Source: JAQUOA01 sp037443785
GTDB lineage: Bacteria > Bacteroidota > Ignavibacteria > UBA10030 > UBA8401
Length of the DNA stretch: 16,318 nucleotides
Direction: 5' to 3'
NCBI GenBank assembly: GCA_037443785.1
Contig: JBBINR010000056.1
Location: forward strand, 1 to 16,318
This document shows positions 1 through 6,590 of this stretch, piece after piece. The notes below the pieces were generated by a model. That model made no database searches, was not told where the DNA came from, and was given only the letters and a program-made list of their open reading frames with translations. Position 1 is the first letter of the stretch, and each line of letters begins with the position of its first letter. The translations under genes and the position numbers were made by a program.

Positions 1-651
1 GTTCGTGAAATAATTAATTTTACATCAATACAATGGCATCTCGATTCTCTTGGGATACGGGATACAATTTTCTCTGCAACGGTCGATAGCAGCGATTATC
101 CACTATACGAATACACGAGTAATTCCCACAGACTATTCACCAATATGTACATCCTTAAACTGAACGGTGATATTTATCGATTTTCCGATATCAGTGCCGA
201 TACGGTTGTTTACAAAATTCTTGATGGGAATGGCATTTTACTCCCTAACACATTTACAAAAGATGTTGGTTTATCCACTATGATCTGGCAGTCAAGTGTT
301 TCGGGAAATTTTTCCAATATCAAAATTAAAAAGGAAGTCAAATTGTTAAGCACAATTACTTCTGTTTATTCCAAGGATATTTTATCCCCAAATTTCTACT
401 TACATCAAAATTATCCAAATCCATTTAATCCATCGACGACTATCACTTATCATTTGGCAGAAAAAGGGTTGGTGACAGTAAAAATATATGATCTGTTAGG
501 GCGCGAAGTTAAAACACTACAAGATTTATTTCAAAATGAAGGTGTTCACACGTTTATTTGGGATGCACGTAATAATACCAGCGGTATTTACTATTGCAAT
601 GTGAGCACAAATAAATTAAGCAAAACTATTAAACTTGTATTACTGCGCTAA
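1..651 (+). CDS. T9SS cargo protein, C-terminal part (5' end outside the window)
   Basis: The frame is open from the first base to the TAA at 649-651 (216 residues), so the gene begins left of the window; the ATG at 145 is internal. The N-terminal two thirds of the visible part is a beta-rich sequence I do not recognise. The last ~80 residues are a type A T9SS sorting domain: NYPNPFNPSTTI at residue ~137, then a VKIYDLLGREVKTL strand, a GVHTFIWDARN segment and the closing SGIYYCNV...KTIKLVLLR. In the family this domain targets proteins exported by Sec through the outer-membrane T9SS translocon, after which it is usually removed. The protein should therefore be secreted or surface-attached. 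Its enzymatic or binding role cannot be told from this fragment. Confidence 0.88.
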   Translation, partial: VREIINFTSIQWHLDSLGIRDTIFSATVDSSDYPLYEYTSNSHRLFTNMYILKLNGDIYRFSDISADTVVYKILDGNGILLPNTFTKDVGLSTMIWQSSVSGNFSNIKIKKEVKLLSTITSVYSKDILSPNFYLHQNYPNPFNPSTTITYHLAEKGLVTVKIYDLLGREVKTLQDLFQNEGVHTFIWDARNNTSGIYYCNVSTNKLSKTIKLVLLR

Positions 652-730
652 CGTCTGTCTGACCAGTCATTTCATTTGGCAGCACAAGTTCGTTTCAATC
701 CGTTGGCGGTTCGAAGAAAAGATAAATCAC

Positions 731-1084
731 ATGAAAAACGCTATGGCTTTTATTCTTCTTTCGTTAATGACGATATGTAGTTGTCATCACTCTACATCAC
801 CCGATGAGAATCCTGCATGGATTACCAGCCTTATTGTAAAATATGAGAGCGAACCAATAGGGAATCCTCCGCAATCGATTTGGCGGTACGAGTATAAAAA
901 ACAAACGGTGTATTATAGCCCGGCTCAATGTTGTGACCAATTCAGTACGCTCTATGATGTAAATGGAAAAGTAATTGGCGCACCGGATGGTGGATTTACG
1001 GGGCAAGGGGATGGAAAACATTCTGATTTTTTTAAAGAACGAAAGAGCGAAAAGCTGATCTGGAAAGATTCGCGAGCCCGTTAA
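731..1084 (+). CDS. Small lipoprotein, DUF6970-like
   Basis: A 117-aa protein. I start it at ATG 731, preceded by a purine-rich GAAGAAAAG, rather than at the in-frame ATG at 635, which overlaps the previous gene and would put 32 charged and polar residues before the signal peptide. From 731 the N-terminus is a lipoprotein signal: MKN, a hydrophobic stretch, then ICS-C with Cys18 as the likely lipidated residue. The mature part carries a double cysteine (PAQCCDQF, Cys67-Cys68), LYDVNGKVIGAPDGGFTG and GQGDG, ending in LIWKDSR. I associate this pattern with DUF6970, a Bacteroidota family of unknown function; that assignment is from memory. It probably faces the periplasm or the cell surface. It is followed by another lipoprotein gene after 38 nt, suggesting co-transcription. 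Confidence 0.75.
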   Translation: MKNAMAFILLSLMTICSCHHSTSPDENPAWITSLIVKYESEPIGNPPQSIWRYEYKKQTVYYSPAQCCDQFSTLYDVNGKVIGAPDGGFTGQGDGKHSDFFKERKSEKLIWKDSRAR

Positions 1085-1110
1085 ATACAATCCATTTGCC
1101 GGCATTCAGC

Positions 1111-1119
1111 AAAGGAGGT
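1111..1119 (+). promoter_or_regulatory. Strong Shine-Dalgarno site for the lipoprotein at 1123
   Basis: AAAGGAGGT lies 3 nt before ATG 1123 and is the only near-perfect Shine-Dalgarno sequence I see in the window. It fixes the start of the downstream gene at 1123 rather than at the in-frame ATG at 1096. The spacing to the ATG is short, counted from the last base of the motif. Confidence 0.8.
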
Positions 1120-1122
1120 AAA

Positions 1123-1539
1123 ATGAAAAAAATCGTATTTATTGTTCTGGCGATTATGGCAATCTGCCATGCGGGATGTAAAAAAGACGATTCCGTAAAT
1201 TCAACATCGGCAAATGTTCCGGTCATTGCGAACACGACAAACGCTTTTACCTTTTCCCTGACTGCAAAATCGTATACGGCAAATGCAGAATATAATTTAT
1301 CGTTTTCTACAGATTCACTTGCCTGTTCACTTACCGTCGTCAATCAAACCGAAGGAAATGCTTCACTGAAAATTATCGATTCGGCGAATTCCACTGTTTA
1401 TGGTGATTCAGTTTTGACGAATAAAGTCGTTGCGTTTACGCAGGCTAATAAAGGAATCCCCAAAAATATTACATTGGTTTTTAAAGGATACACCGGCACA
1501 TTGACTTTTGCATTAGCACGCAATAATTCTCCGCACTAA
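1123..1539 (+). CDS. Small putative lipoprotein, function unknown
   Basis: A 138-aa protein starting at the ATG directly after a strong AAAGGAGGT. The N-terminus is MKK, a hydrophobic core and HAGC, with Cys19 as the probable lipidation site; His at -3 is not ideal for a lipobox, but the following KKDDS is a typical soluble tether. The rest alternates hydrophobic and polar residues (FTFSLTAKSYTANAEYNLSF, SLTVVNQTEGNASLKII, ITLVFKGYTGTLTFALAR), which suggests a beta-sandwich of the kind seen in periplasmic or surface accessory proteins. I do not recognise a named family. It lies between another lipoprotein and a T9SS cargo gene on the same strand, so an envelope role is likely. Confidence 0.75.
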   Translation: MKKIVFIVLAIMAICHAGCKKDDSVNSTSANVPVIANTTNAFTFSLTAKSYTANAEYNLSFSTDSLACSLTVVNQTEGNASLKIIDSANSTVYGDSVLTNKVVAFTQANKGIPKNITLVFKGYTGTLTFALARNNSPH

Positions 1540-1612
1540 ACATTGGCACCCAATGGTCATGGAAGTTGATGTTGTTGCGCACCGCCATGCTCCTTCTCTC
1601 AAAGAGGCAGAG

Positions 1613-2332
1613 ATGAAAAATATCAGTATTTCGATTTTCCTTTTCATCACACTTACCGTTACCGTAACGGCGCAAGTATCGGCGACATTTGACGGTGACA
1701 CGGTTAAAATATGGGATGCGGGATTCGATTGGTCGTGTTCCGGAAAGTTTTTTCCCATAACAGCAATATCTCACGATACCATTTATATTACTGAATGTGA
1801 TACGATGCGTCTTGCTACATGCAGTTGTTATTTTACTGTATACACATCATTGAGCGGATTGAAGGCAGGAACATACACGGCGGTAGTGACACGACAACAT
1901 ATTGAACATGTTACTTTTCCCATTGATACAATATATGTTTCAAAACATTTCGCCGGCTCGGTAACATTTACGGTGTTAACTCCTCCGTCACTGCCTTCTA
2001 AAGTATCATTATATCAGAGTGGATGTAATAGTTTTCCCGGATCGGTTATGGAAGAAAGTAAAGTCCCCAGCTCATTCGCCATGCTTACTAATTATCCTAA
2101 CCCATTTAATCCGAAGACGACGATTCGATTTACGATTCCAAAGACAGTTCACGTTTCATTAGCAATTTATACGATGGCAGGCCAGCATGTTGCCGCTTTG
2201 GTAGATGAGGAAAAACATTTTGGTAATTATGAAATCAATTACAATGCGGAAAATTTACCAAGCGGTGTTTATGTCTGTCGTCTCAAGTACGGAGAACGTT
2301 CCTTATCACGGAAGTTAGTTTTGGTAAAATAA
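1613..2332 (+). CDS. Cysteine-rich secreted protein with T9SS sorting domain
   Basis: A 239-aa protein. I choose ATG 1613, preceded by AAAGAGGCAG, over the in-frame ATG at 1553 because it places a Sec signal peptide (MKN, hydrophobic core, VTVTA|QV) at the very N-terminus. Residues ~25-125 form a small domain with Cys42, Cys62, Cys70 and Cys72 and the pattern WSCSGKF...ITECDT...CSCYFTVYTSLSGLKAGTYT. I recall similar CxCxF...GLxxGxY domains in Bacteroidota secreted proteins, with no assigned function. Residues ~159-239 are a type A T9SS sorting domain (NYPNPFNPKTTIRF, AIYTMAGQHVAAL, LPSGVYVCRL...KLVLVK). It ends 8 bp before the convergent HDOD gene, with no hairpin terminator visible between them. 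Confidence 0.85.
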   Translation: MKNISISIFLFITLTVTVTAQVSATFDGDTVKIWDAGFDWSCSGKFFPITAISHDTIYITECDTMRLATCSCYFTVYTSLSGLKAGTYTAVVTRQHIEHVTFPIDTIYVSKHFAGSVTFTVLTPPSLPSKVSLYQSGCNSFPGSVMEESKVPSSFAMLTNYPNPFNPKTTIRFTIPKTVHVSLAIYTMAGQHVAALVDEEKHFGNYEINYNAENLPSGVYVCRLKYGERSLSRKLVLVK

Positions 2333-2340
2333 ACTATTTG

Positions 2341-3183
2341 CTAATTCTGAAGCAGCCACGCGATTGAGTCGACTTCATGCTCGATTTTTTTCATGAGCGT
2401 GGGAATTTTAGAATTGGTGATGTTCAATTTCCCCCAGCACTCTTTGTTCATTGCAGGAACAAATCGTTCTCCACTTGAACCAATTTGCAGCGAATGTGCC
2501 AGCACATCCGACACATGCACCGATGCCGTTTCGATCGGATAATATTGCGCCCACTCCGGTTTGTGATGAAGTGAAACAACTTCCTGAAAATAACTCGGCA
2601 GTCTCCACGCTTCCAATAATGCTTTACCAATTTCCGAATGGGTGCATCCGATTTCTTCTCGCTCTATGTCGATAAGAGGACGCTGTTCTTTAATAGATCG
2701 CTGCAGCATTCGTCGTGATTTATCCGGCGCACGGTTGAATAAAATAACGCGGCCGATATCGTGTAAGACACCCGAAACAAAAAATCGCTCGATTTCTGTT
2801 TCTCCCATCGATTGCGCAATAACCTTTGAACCGACGCCGCACGCAAGACTGTGCAGCCAAAATTCTTCCATGTTGATGAGATCTTCCGGAATCCCTCCGA
2901 ATGTATGGACCATGGTTGTGACTAAGGCAAGGTCGCGGACTTGATGACTTCCGACAAGAAAGACTGCTTCAGAAATCGTTCCGACACGCTGCGAAAATCC
3001 GTAGAACGAACTGTTGACAAGTTTCAACAGTCGTGCAGAAAGTGAAGAATCATCGCTGATGATTTGGCTGACATCGGCAAGCGACGAATCGGGATTGTTG
3101 ATCGCTTCATTCAGTCGAATATACATAATTGGCGGAACAGCTGTTCCGCGAAATCCATGAATAAGTTTTTCAGGTGAGATCAT
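2341..3183 (-). CDS. HDOD-domain signalling protein
   Basis: A 280-aa protein filled by an HDOD domain (residues ~8-230). Family features seen include AVPPIMYIRLNEAINNPDSS, ISDDSSLSARLLKLVNSSFYG, FWLHSLACG, SGVLHDIGRVIL (His141-Asp142), EREEIGCTHSEIGKALLEAW and SLHHKPE. HDOD proteins are HD-superfamily relatives that usually act as non-catalytic regulators in second-messenger, motility or stress signalling, although this copy keeps several HD-type histidines. Start 3183 (MISPEK) gives the usual HDOD length and overlaps the upstream gene by 14 nt; an in-frame ATG at 3231 would add 16 lysine-rich residues. No clear Shine-Dalgarno is present, so translational coupling is likely. Two A-runs sit just upstream of the start (see findings). 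Confidence 0.88.
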   Translation of the reverse strand: MISPEKLIHGFRGTAVPPIMYIRLNEAINNPDSSLADVSQIISDDSSLSARLLKLVNSSFYGFSQRVGTISEAVFLVGSHQVRDLALVTTMVHTFGGIPEDLINMEEFWLHSLACGVGSKVIAQSMGETEIERFFVSGVLHDIGRVILFNRAPDKSRRMLQRSIKEQRPLIDIEREEIGCTHSEIGKALLEAWRLPSYFQEVVSLHHKPEWAQYYPIETASVHVSDVLAHSLQIGSSGERFVPAMNKECWGKLNITNSKIPTLMKKIEHEVDSIAWLLQN

Positions 3184-3523
3184 AATTTTTTTTTGATATA
3201 ATTTTTTTTCGTGCGTGAGACTGCACGGCATACCGATGGATTTCCATCATTACATCCCATTTTAAATTGACAAGAACGAAGATTGGCTCCAGTTCGGACA
3301 CTGCCATCGAAAGTATTTCCGGATCGATGCCGGTATCTTCTACGAAATCTTTTGGATCAATTCCCGCAATATCAATTTCTTCGATTCGGCATGAATGGAA
3401 CACATCGATGTGATGCTTCAGCAATTGCTGTCCGCCTCGCAGTAAAATACGTCCGCAGGGATCGATGACATCTGATTCGATCATCATTCCTTCATGTACT
3501 TTATCCAGTGAAATCAATCCCAT
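3170..3523 (-). CDS. Small regulator paired with the HDOD protein (HD-GYP N-terminal-like)
   Basis: A 117-aa soluble protein. Its N-terminal half, MGLISLDKVHEGMMIESDV then GRILLRGGQQLLKHHIDVFHSCRIEEIDI, resembles the short beta-barrel-like module found before HD-GYP domains and as stand-alone proteins next to HDOD genes in other phyla; I recognise the pattern rather than a named family. The C-terminal half (residues ~60-117) ends in a basic stretch, HARKKIISKKN. It is the first gene of a two-gene minus-strand unit and overlaps the HDOD start by 14 nt, so the two products probably act together. A weak sigma70-like promoter may lie at 3577-3607. No transmembrane segment is seen. Confidence 0.72.
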   Translation of the reverse strand: MGLISLDKVHEGMMIESDVIDPCGRILLRGGQQLLKHHIDVFHSCRIEEIDIAGIDPKDFVEDTGIDPEILSMAVSELEPIFVLVNLKWDVMMEIHRYAVQSHARKKIISKKNYDLT

Positions 3524-3576
3524 TGTTTATCTGTGTTGATCGTGTTCATCATAAGTTTTCAGATTGCCGTGGCGAT

Positions 3577-3607
3577 GGTATAGAAAAAACGACAACAAAC
3601 ATGCCAA
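3577..3607 (-). promoter_or_regulatory. Possible promoter for the HDOD pair
   Basis: On the minus strand, TTGGCA (3607-3602) is followed 19 nt later by TATACC (3582-3577), which ends 53 nt before the ATG at 3523. The spacer is longer than ideal and the -10 is imperfect, so this is tentative. A 15-bp palindrome, CTTTCAATTTGAAAG (3614-3628), lies just upstream of the -35 and could be an operator. Confidence 0.28.
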
Positions 3608-3743
3608 TTCGACCTTTCAATTTGAAAGATAAAAGAGATGAAATTTGAGAAATTTTGAAACTCAAACTATTTAACTGGAATTGAAATGAATAATATTGAG
3701 CATCTGGTCTTTATTCGCTATTTGGCCTAACCTTTTAGCAAAT

Positions 3744-3866
3744 CTATCGTTATTACTTTTAAGACGGTCTTGAAAAACTTGGGTAGGTGATAAAAAATAT
3801 TTTTAATGGAACTTTAGAGAAAGCTAATGTTTGGCTTCAACGAAGTTTATAATAATCTAACGATAG
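3744..3866. repeat. Widely spaced 9-bp inverted repeat
   Basis: CTATCGTTA at 3744-3752 and its exact complement TAACGATAG at 3858-3866 bracket 105 bp of AT-rich DNA; including flanks, 11 of 12 bases match. No target-site duplication and no coding content are seen, so the relation to a miniature mobile element is only a possibility. A chance match in AT-rich sequence cannot be excluded. Confidence 0.3.
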
Positions 3867-3942
3867 TTTTATTGCTTTTGAGTAGACGAAAAACCATCTT
3901 GCTAGTGGATTAAGGAACAAAACATAATTCACGAAGACACTC

Positions 3943-4347
3943 ATGGGAACATCAAAAATAATATTAATTTCTGGTATCTACGTAGTTCTCGGATTGTATT
4001 CATTTGGACTGAATTCAGCTGATGAAATGCAGAGTAAAGAATCTTTATCAACAGCTCAATCCATCCAAACTGAGCAGATTGCGGTGTCCGGAATATCGTT
4101 AGCGGTGGCATATATGGGAAATAATTCGACGATAACATCGTTTTCTCCCATAACAAAAAGTACAATGGGTGGGATAGTAACGTATTCTGCATCAAACCCG
4201 GCTTCATTATCGTCAACAGAGCGCGAAATCGTCTCTACCGCGACGATGGTATGCGGTTCGGCGACAATGCAAGTAAAGACGACCGCCGTCGTTCAATTCA
4301 ATAAAGGTCTCTGGAGAATTACTAGGCTTTATACTCAAAACAGTTAA
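3943..4347 (+). CDS. Small membrane-anchored pilin-like protein
   Basis: A 134-aa protein with one hydrophobic segment at residues 5-24 (IILISGIYVVLGLYSFGLNS), followed by an amphipathic stretch, SLSTAQSIQTEQIAVSGISLAVAYM, and a Ser/Thr-rich beta-like tail. An N-terminal hydrophobic helix running into a helix with a QIAxxGxxLA pattern resembles minor pilins and PilX-type proteins of type IV pili. The canonical prepilin peptidase site and Glu5 are absent, so this is a structural analogy, not a family call. No pilus assembly gene is nearby. No good Shine-Dalgarno precedes the ATG. It may stand alone: 146 bp separate it from the next gene, and that gap contains an inverted repeat. Confidence 0.62.
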   Translation: MGTSKIILISGIYVVLGLYSFGLNSADEMQSKESLSTAQSIQTEQIAVSGISLAVAYMGNNSTITSFSPITKSTMGGIVTYSASNPASLSSTEREIVSTATMVCGSATMQVKTTAVVQFNKGLWRITRLYTQNS

Positions 4348-4367
4348 CGATTTTTTTTGCATATTAC

Positions 4368-4429
4368 CGTGCAACGAGAAATTTCATTGGTCACATCAAC
4401 GCTATGATGATCACGAATTCCGTTGCACG
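4368..4429 (+). repeat. Imperfect long hairpin upstream of the REC-GAF kinase
   Basis: CGTGCAACG (4368-4376) and CGTTGCACG (4421-4429) are perfect 9-bp complements. Inside them CATCA (4394-4398) and TGATG (4405-4409) can pair around a 6-nt loop, giving a bulged hairpin of about 62 nt. It is followed by GTCGTCGTTTTA, not a clean T-tract. It could be a weak terminator for the 3943 gene, a leader structure for the 4494 gene or a protein-binding site. Confidence 0.42.
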
Positions 4430-4493
4430 TCGTCGTTTTAGGGGCATCTGATCAAATTACCACCCTGATGTTGTTTTTACAACTTGCCGAAAA

Positions 4494-6125
4494 ATGAAAA
4501 AGGTTTTAATCATTGATGATGACGAAGATTTCTTACAGTCAATAAGTTTTATCTTGGTGCAAGAAGACTATGACTGTGTAACGGCAAACTCCGGAAAGAA
4601 AGGATTAGAAGTTGCCGTAAAATTTCGGCCGGATGTTGTCTTGTGCGATGTCTTCATGCCAAACATTAATGGATACGAAACTCTTCACGCATTTCGCGAA
4701 GTAGAAGAACTTTCCTTAATACCGTTTATTTTTTTAACGGCACATTCTGATCCGGCAATGCATCGATACGCGATGGATCTTGGTGCCGATGATTTTCTCC
4801 CAAAACCGGTCGATCCCAAAGAAGTTATTTCCGCGATCAACGCCCGATTGTCACGGCAGCAAATGCTAATTCAGCAAGTCGAACGGCAATTGCAAAAAAT
4901 GAAAACGCACCTTGATGAGATTCAACAGCTTTCGGAAGTAACGAGCAAAATTAATGCGGGATTGCTTTTGGAAGAAGTGTGCGAGCAGTTTTACTCCACA
5001 TTTAAATCGATTATTCCCTATAACAGAATTGGACTTTCTCTCATTGAAGAAAACGGAACGATGGTTCGGGCACGATGGGCAAAATCGGAATCGCCCAACG
5101 TAAAAATATCCGTCGGATATCATCAGCCGCTTCACGACAGCAGCTTGGAAAAAATCATCAAAACAAAACAGCCGAGAATTATCAACGATCTTGAAGAGTA
5201 TTTTGTTCAGCATCCGAATTCTGCAGCCACCAAAGATATTATTGAAGAGGGGGTTCGTTCGAGTTTTACCTGCCCGTTGATTGCGATGGGAAAAAATATC
5301 GGCTTCGTATTTTTTTCAAGCTTTGAGAAAAATACTTATAAGAACGAACACACCGAAATTTATCTGCAAATTGCGGGACAGCTTGCTATTGTCGTTGAAA
5401 AGGCACGGCTGTATCAAGAGCTGATCGATCTAAATAATCTTAAAAATAAATTTCTCGGCATCGCGGCGCACGATCTTCGCAATCCGCTCGGTGCCATAAT
5501 CGGATTTTCCGGCTTGCTGAAAGAGAACGAACAGCTGCAAACGATGCCGGAGCAATTGGAAATGCTTGACTATATTACACGATCTGCCAATCAGGCGTTA
5601 TCCCTCATTAACGACCTTCTGGATATTTCGGCTATTGAAAGCGGCCATCTTCCGCTGAACAAGCAGAAAGTTCCGGTCACATCAATCGTGAATGAATCGA
5701 TCCATACGAATAATCTTTTTGCCGGCAAAAAAAATATTTCTATTATTCCCGATATCAAATATCACGAACTTTCCTTCATGATCAATGTCGATGCAGCACG
5801 AATCAGACAGGTGCTGGATAATTACTTGAGCAATGCCGTCAAGTATTCGCACCCCCAGACGACCATTACCGTCCGCATAACGGAGCACAACGGCATGATG
5901 CGGTTCGACGTGATCGATCAGGGGCAGGGGATCCCTCAGCACGAGCTGGATAAACTGTTCCAGGAGTATTCGCGTATTTCCGTACTGCCGACAGCCGGAG
6001 AAAAGAGCACCGGGCTTGGGTTGGCAATTGTAAAAAAAATTGTGAAAGCACATAACGGGGAAGTCGGAGCCACGAGCGAATTGGGGAAGGGAAGCACCTT
6101 CTTTTTTACCATTCCGGTACAATGA
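4494..6125 (+). CDS. REC-GAF-histidine kinase, soluble
   Basis: A 543-aa cytoplasmic kinase with no membrane segment. Domains: a receiver at ~1-120 with the acidic cluster D8-D10, phosphoacceptor Asp52 (LCDVFMPN), Thr82 and Lys104; a coiled-coil linker at ~121-145; a GAF domain at ~150-305; a HisKA domain with His326 in AAHDLRNPL; and HATPase_c at ~425-543 with the N-box (LSNAVKYS, Asn447), DQGQGI (Asp475) and STGLGLAI. A receiver at the N-terminus suggests that phosphorylation or a bound ligand gates the kinase, as in relay-type regulators. There is no DNA-binding domain. No Shine-Dalgarno precedes ATG 4494; instead a GTTGT-TTTT-ACAAC hairpin (4470-4483) ends 10 nt before it. GC content jumps within the ATPase domain (see findings). 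Confidence 0.93.
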   Translation: MKKVLIIDDDEDFLQSISFILVQEDYDCVTANSGKKGLEVAVKFRPDVVLCDVFMPNINGYETLHAFREVEELSLIPFIFLTAHSDPAMHRYAMDLGADDFLPKPVDPKEVISAINARLSRQQMLIQQVERQLQKMKTHLDEIQQLSEVTSKINAGLLLEEVCEQFYSTFKSIIPYNRIGLSLIEENGTMVRARWAKSESPNVKISVGYHQPLHDSSLEKIIKTKQPRIINDLEEYFVQHPNSAATKDIIEEGVRSSFTCPLIAMGKNIGFVFFSSFEKNTYKNEHTEIYLQIAGQLAIVVEKARLYQELIDLNNLKNKFLGIAAHDLRNPLGAIIGFSGLLKENEQLQTMPEQLEMLDYITRSANQALSLINDLLDISAIESGHLPLNKQKVPVTSIVNESIHTNNLFAGKKNISIIPDIKYHELSFMINVDAARIRQVLDNYLSNAVKYSHPQTTITVRITEHNGMMRFDVIDQGQGIPQHELDKLFQEYSRISVLPTAGEKSTGLGLAIVKKIVKAHNGEVGATSELGKGSTFFFTIPVQ

Positions 6126-6140
6126 ATCTGCGCTGATCTA

Positions 6141-6170
6141 TTGTGATAAACATTTTTTTCTTTGTATATT
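6141..6170 (+). promoter_or_regulatory. Candidate promoter for the GroES-like gene
   Basis: TTGTGA (6141-6146) and TATATT (6165-6170) are separated by 18 nt, a reasonable sigma70-like pair, with a start point expected near 6177 and the ATG at 6195. It lies in the 69-bp gap after the REC-GAF kinase, so the GroES-like gene could be transcribed separately from it. Confidence 0.4.
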
Positions 6171-6194
6171 CAACACAGAAAAAAAGTGACAGCG

Positions 6195-6590
6195 ATGAAT
6201 TTTATATCAAAGAAAAAAATTATTCTTGTCGGAGACCGCGTCCTGATTCAACCGGATAAAGATCAGGAGAAAACTCCGCACGGATTGTATCTGCCGCCGG
6301 GCGTGAAAGAGAAGGAAAAAGTTCAAGCAGGGTATATCGTAAAAGTTGGTCCCGGCTATCCGGTTGTCAATCCGAATTATATGGATCAGGAACCATGGTC
6401 GACAACGCCGAAAGATCCTGTAAAATATATTCCGCTGCAGGCTGAAGAGGGTGATTACGCATTGTTTTTACGGGACAATGCCATCGAGATCGAATTTGAA
6501 CAAAAACAATATTTGATTATCCAGCAATCGCATTTACTGATGATCATTCGGCCCGACACTCTTGCACAGCTTGGATTAAGCCAGGAATGA
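6195..6590 (+). CDS. Divergent GroES-like co-chaperonin (Cpn10 family)
   Basis: A 131-aa protein starting at ATG 6195; an in-frame TTG at 6162 overlaps a likely -10 box and is less credible. Cpn10 features in order: ILVGDRVLIQPDKDQEKT, a mobile-loop-like segment GLYLPPGVKEKEKV in which Leu-Tyr-Leu takes the place of the Ile-Val-Leu contact of classical GroES, GYIVKVGPGYPV, then EEGDYALFLRDNAIEIEFE and QYLIIQQSHLLMII. It is longer than the usual ~95 residues because of an insertion (NPNYMDQEPWSTTPKDPVKY) between VGPG and the GD turn, plus a short tail. No groEL lies beside it. It may cap a chaperonin under special conditions or have a non-chaperonin role. It overlaps the next gene by ATGA, so the two are translationally coupled. 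Confidence 0.82.
   Translation: MNFISKKKIILVGDRVLIQPDKDQEKTPHGLYLPPGVKEKEKVQAGYIVKVGPGYPVVNPNYMDQEPWSTTPKDPVKYIPLQAEEGDYALFLRDNAIEIEFEQKQYLIIQQSHLLMIIRPDTLAQLGLSQE

Larger units (their letters stand above)
3524..3942. other. Non-coding AT-rich region between divergent genes
   Basis: 419 bp without a credible gene on either strand. It must hold the promoters of the minus-strand HDOD pair and probably of the plus-strand gene at 3943. Seen in it are the palindrome CTTTCAATTTGAAAG at 3614-3628, a small inverted repeat TTTGAG/CTCAAA (3644-3649 and 3661-3666), and a perfect 9-bp inverted repeat CTATCGTTA (3744-3752) / TAACGATAG (3858-3866) separated by 105 bp. I see no tRNA-like fold, no strong terminator and no long direct repeat. 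Confidence 0.6.

Noticed and set aside
797..1343. Two overlapping minus-strand open frames of ~100 codons
   Set aside because: They are antisense to two lipoprotein genes with clear signal peptides, one with a strong Shine-Dalgarno, and show no family features.
1541..1555. CATTGG-CAC-CCAATG hairpin after the second lipoprotein as a terminator
   Set aside because: The stem is only 6 bp and no T-tract follows.
2341..3523. HDOD pair as one gene broken by a frameshift
   Set aside because: Both parts have their own ATG, each is complete as a domain, and a small regulator beside an HDOD gene is a familiar arrangement. The slippage possibility is reported instead.
3848..3853. TATAAT as a promoter for the 3943 gene
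   Set aside because: The nearest -35-like TTGGCT is only 11 nt upstream and the distance to the ATG is long; not enough for a call.
5682..6122. 146-codon open frame on the minus strand
   Set aside because: It lies entirely within the REC-GAF kinase, whose domains are unmistakable; the antisense frame is a by-product of the GC-rich patch.
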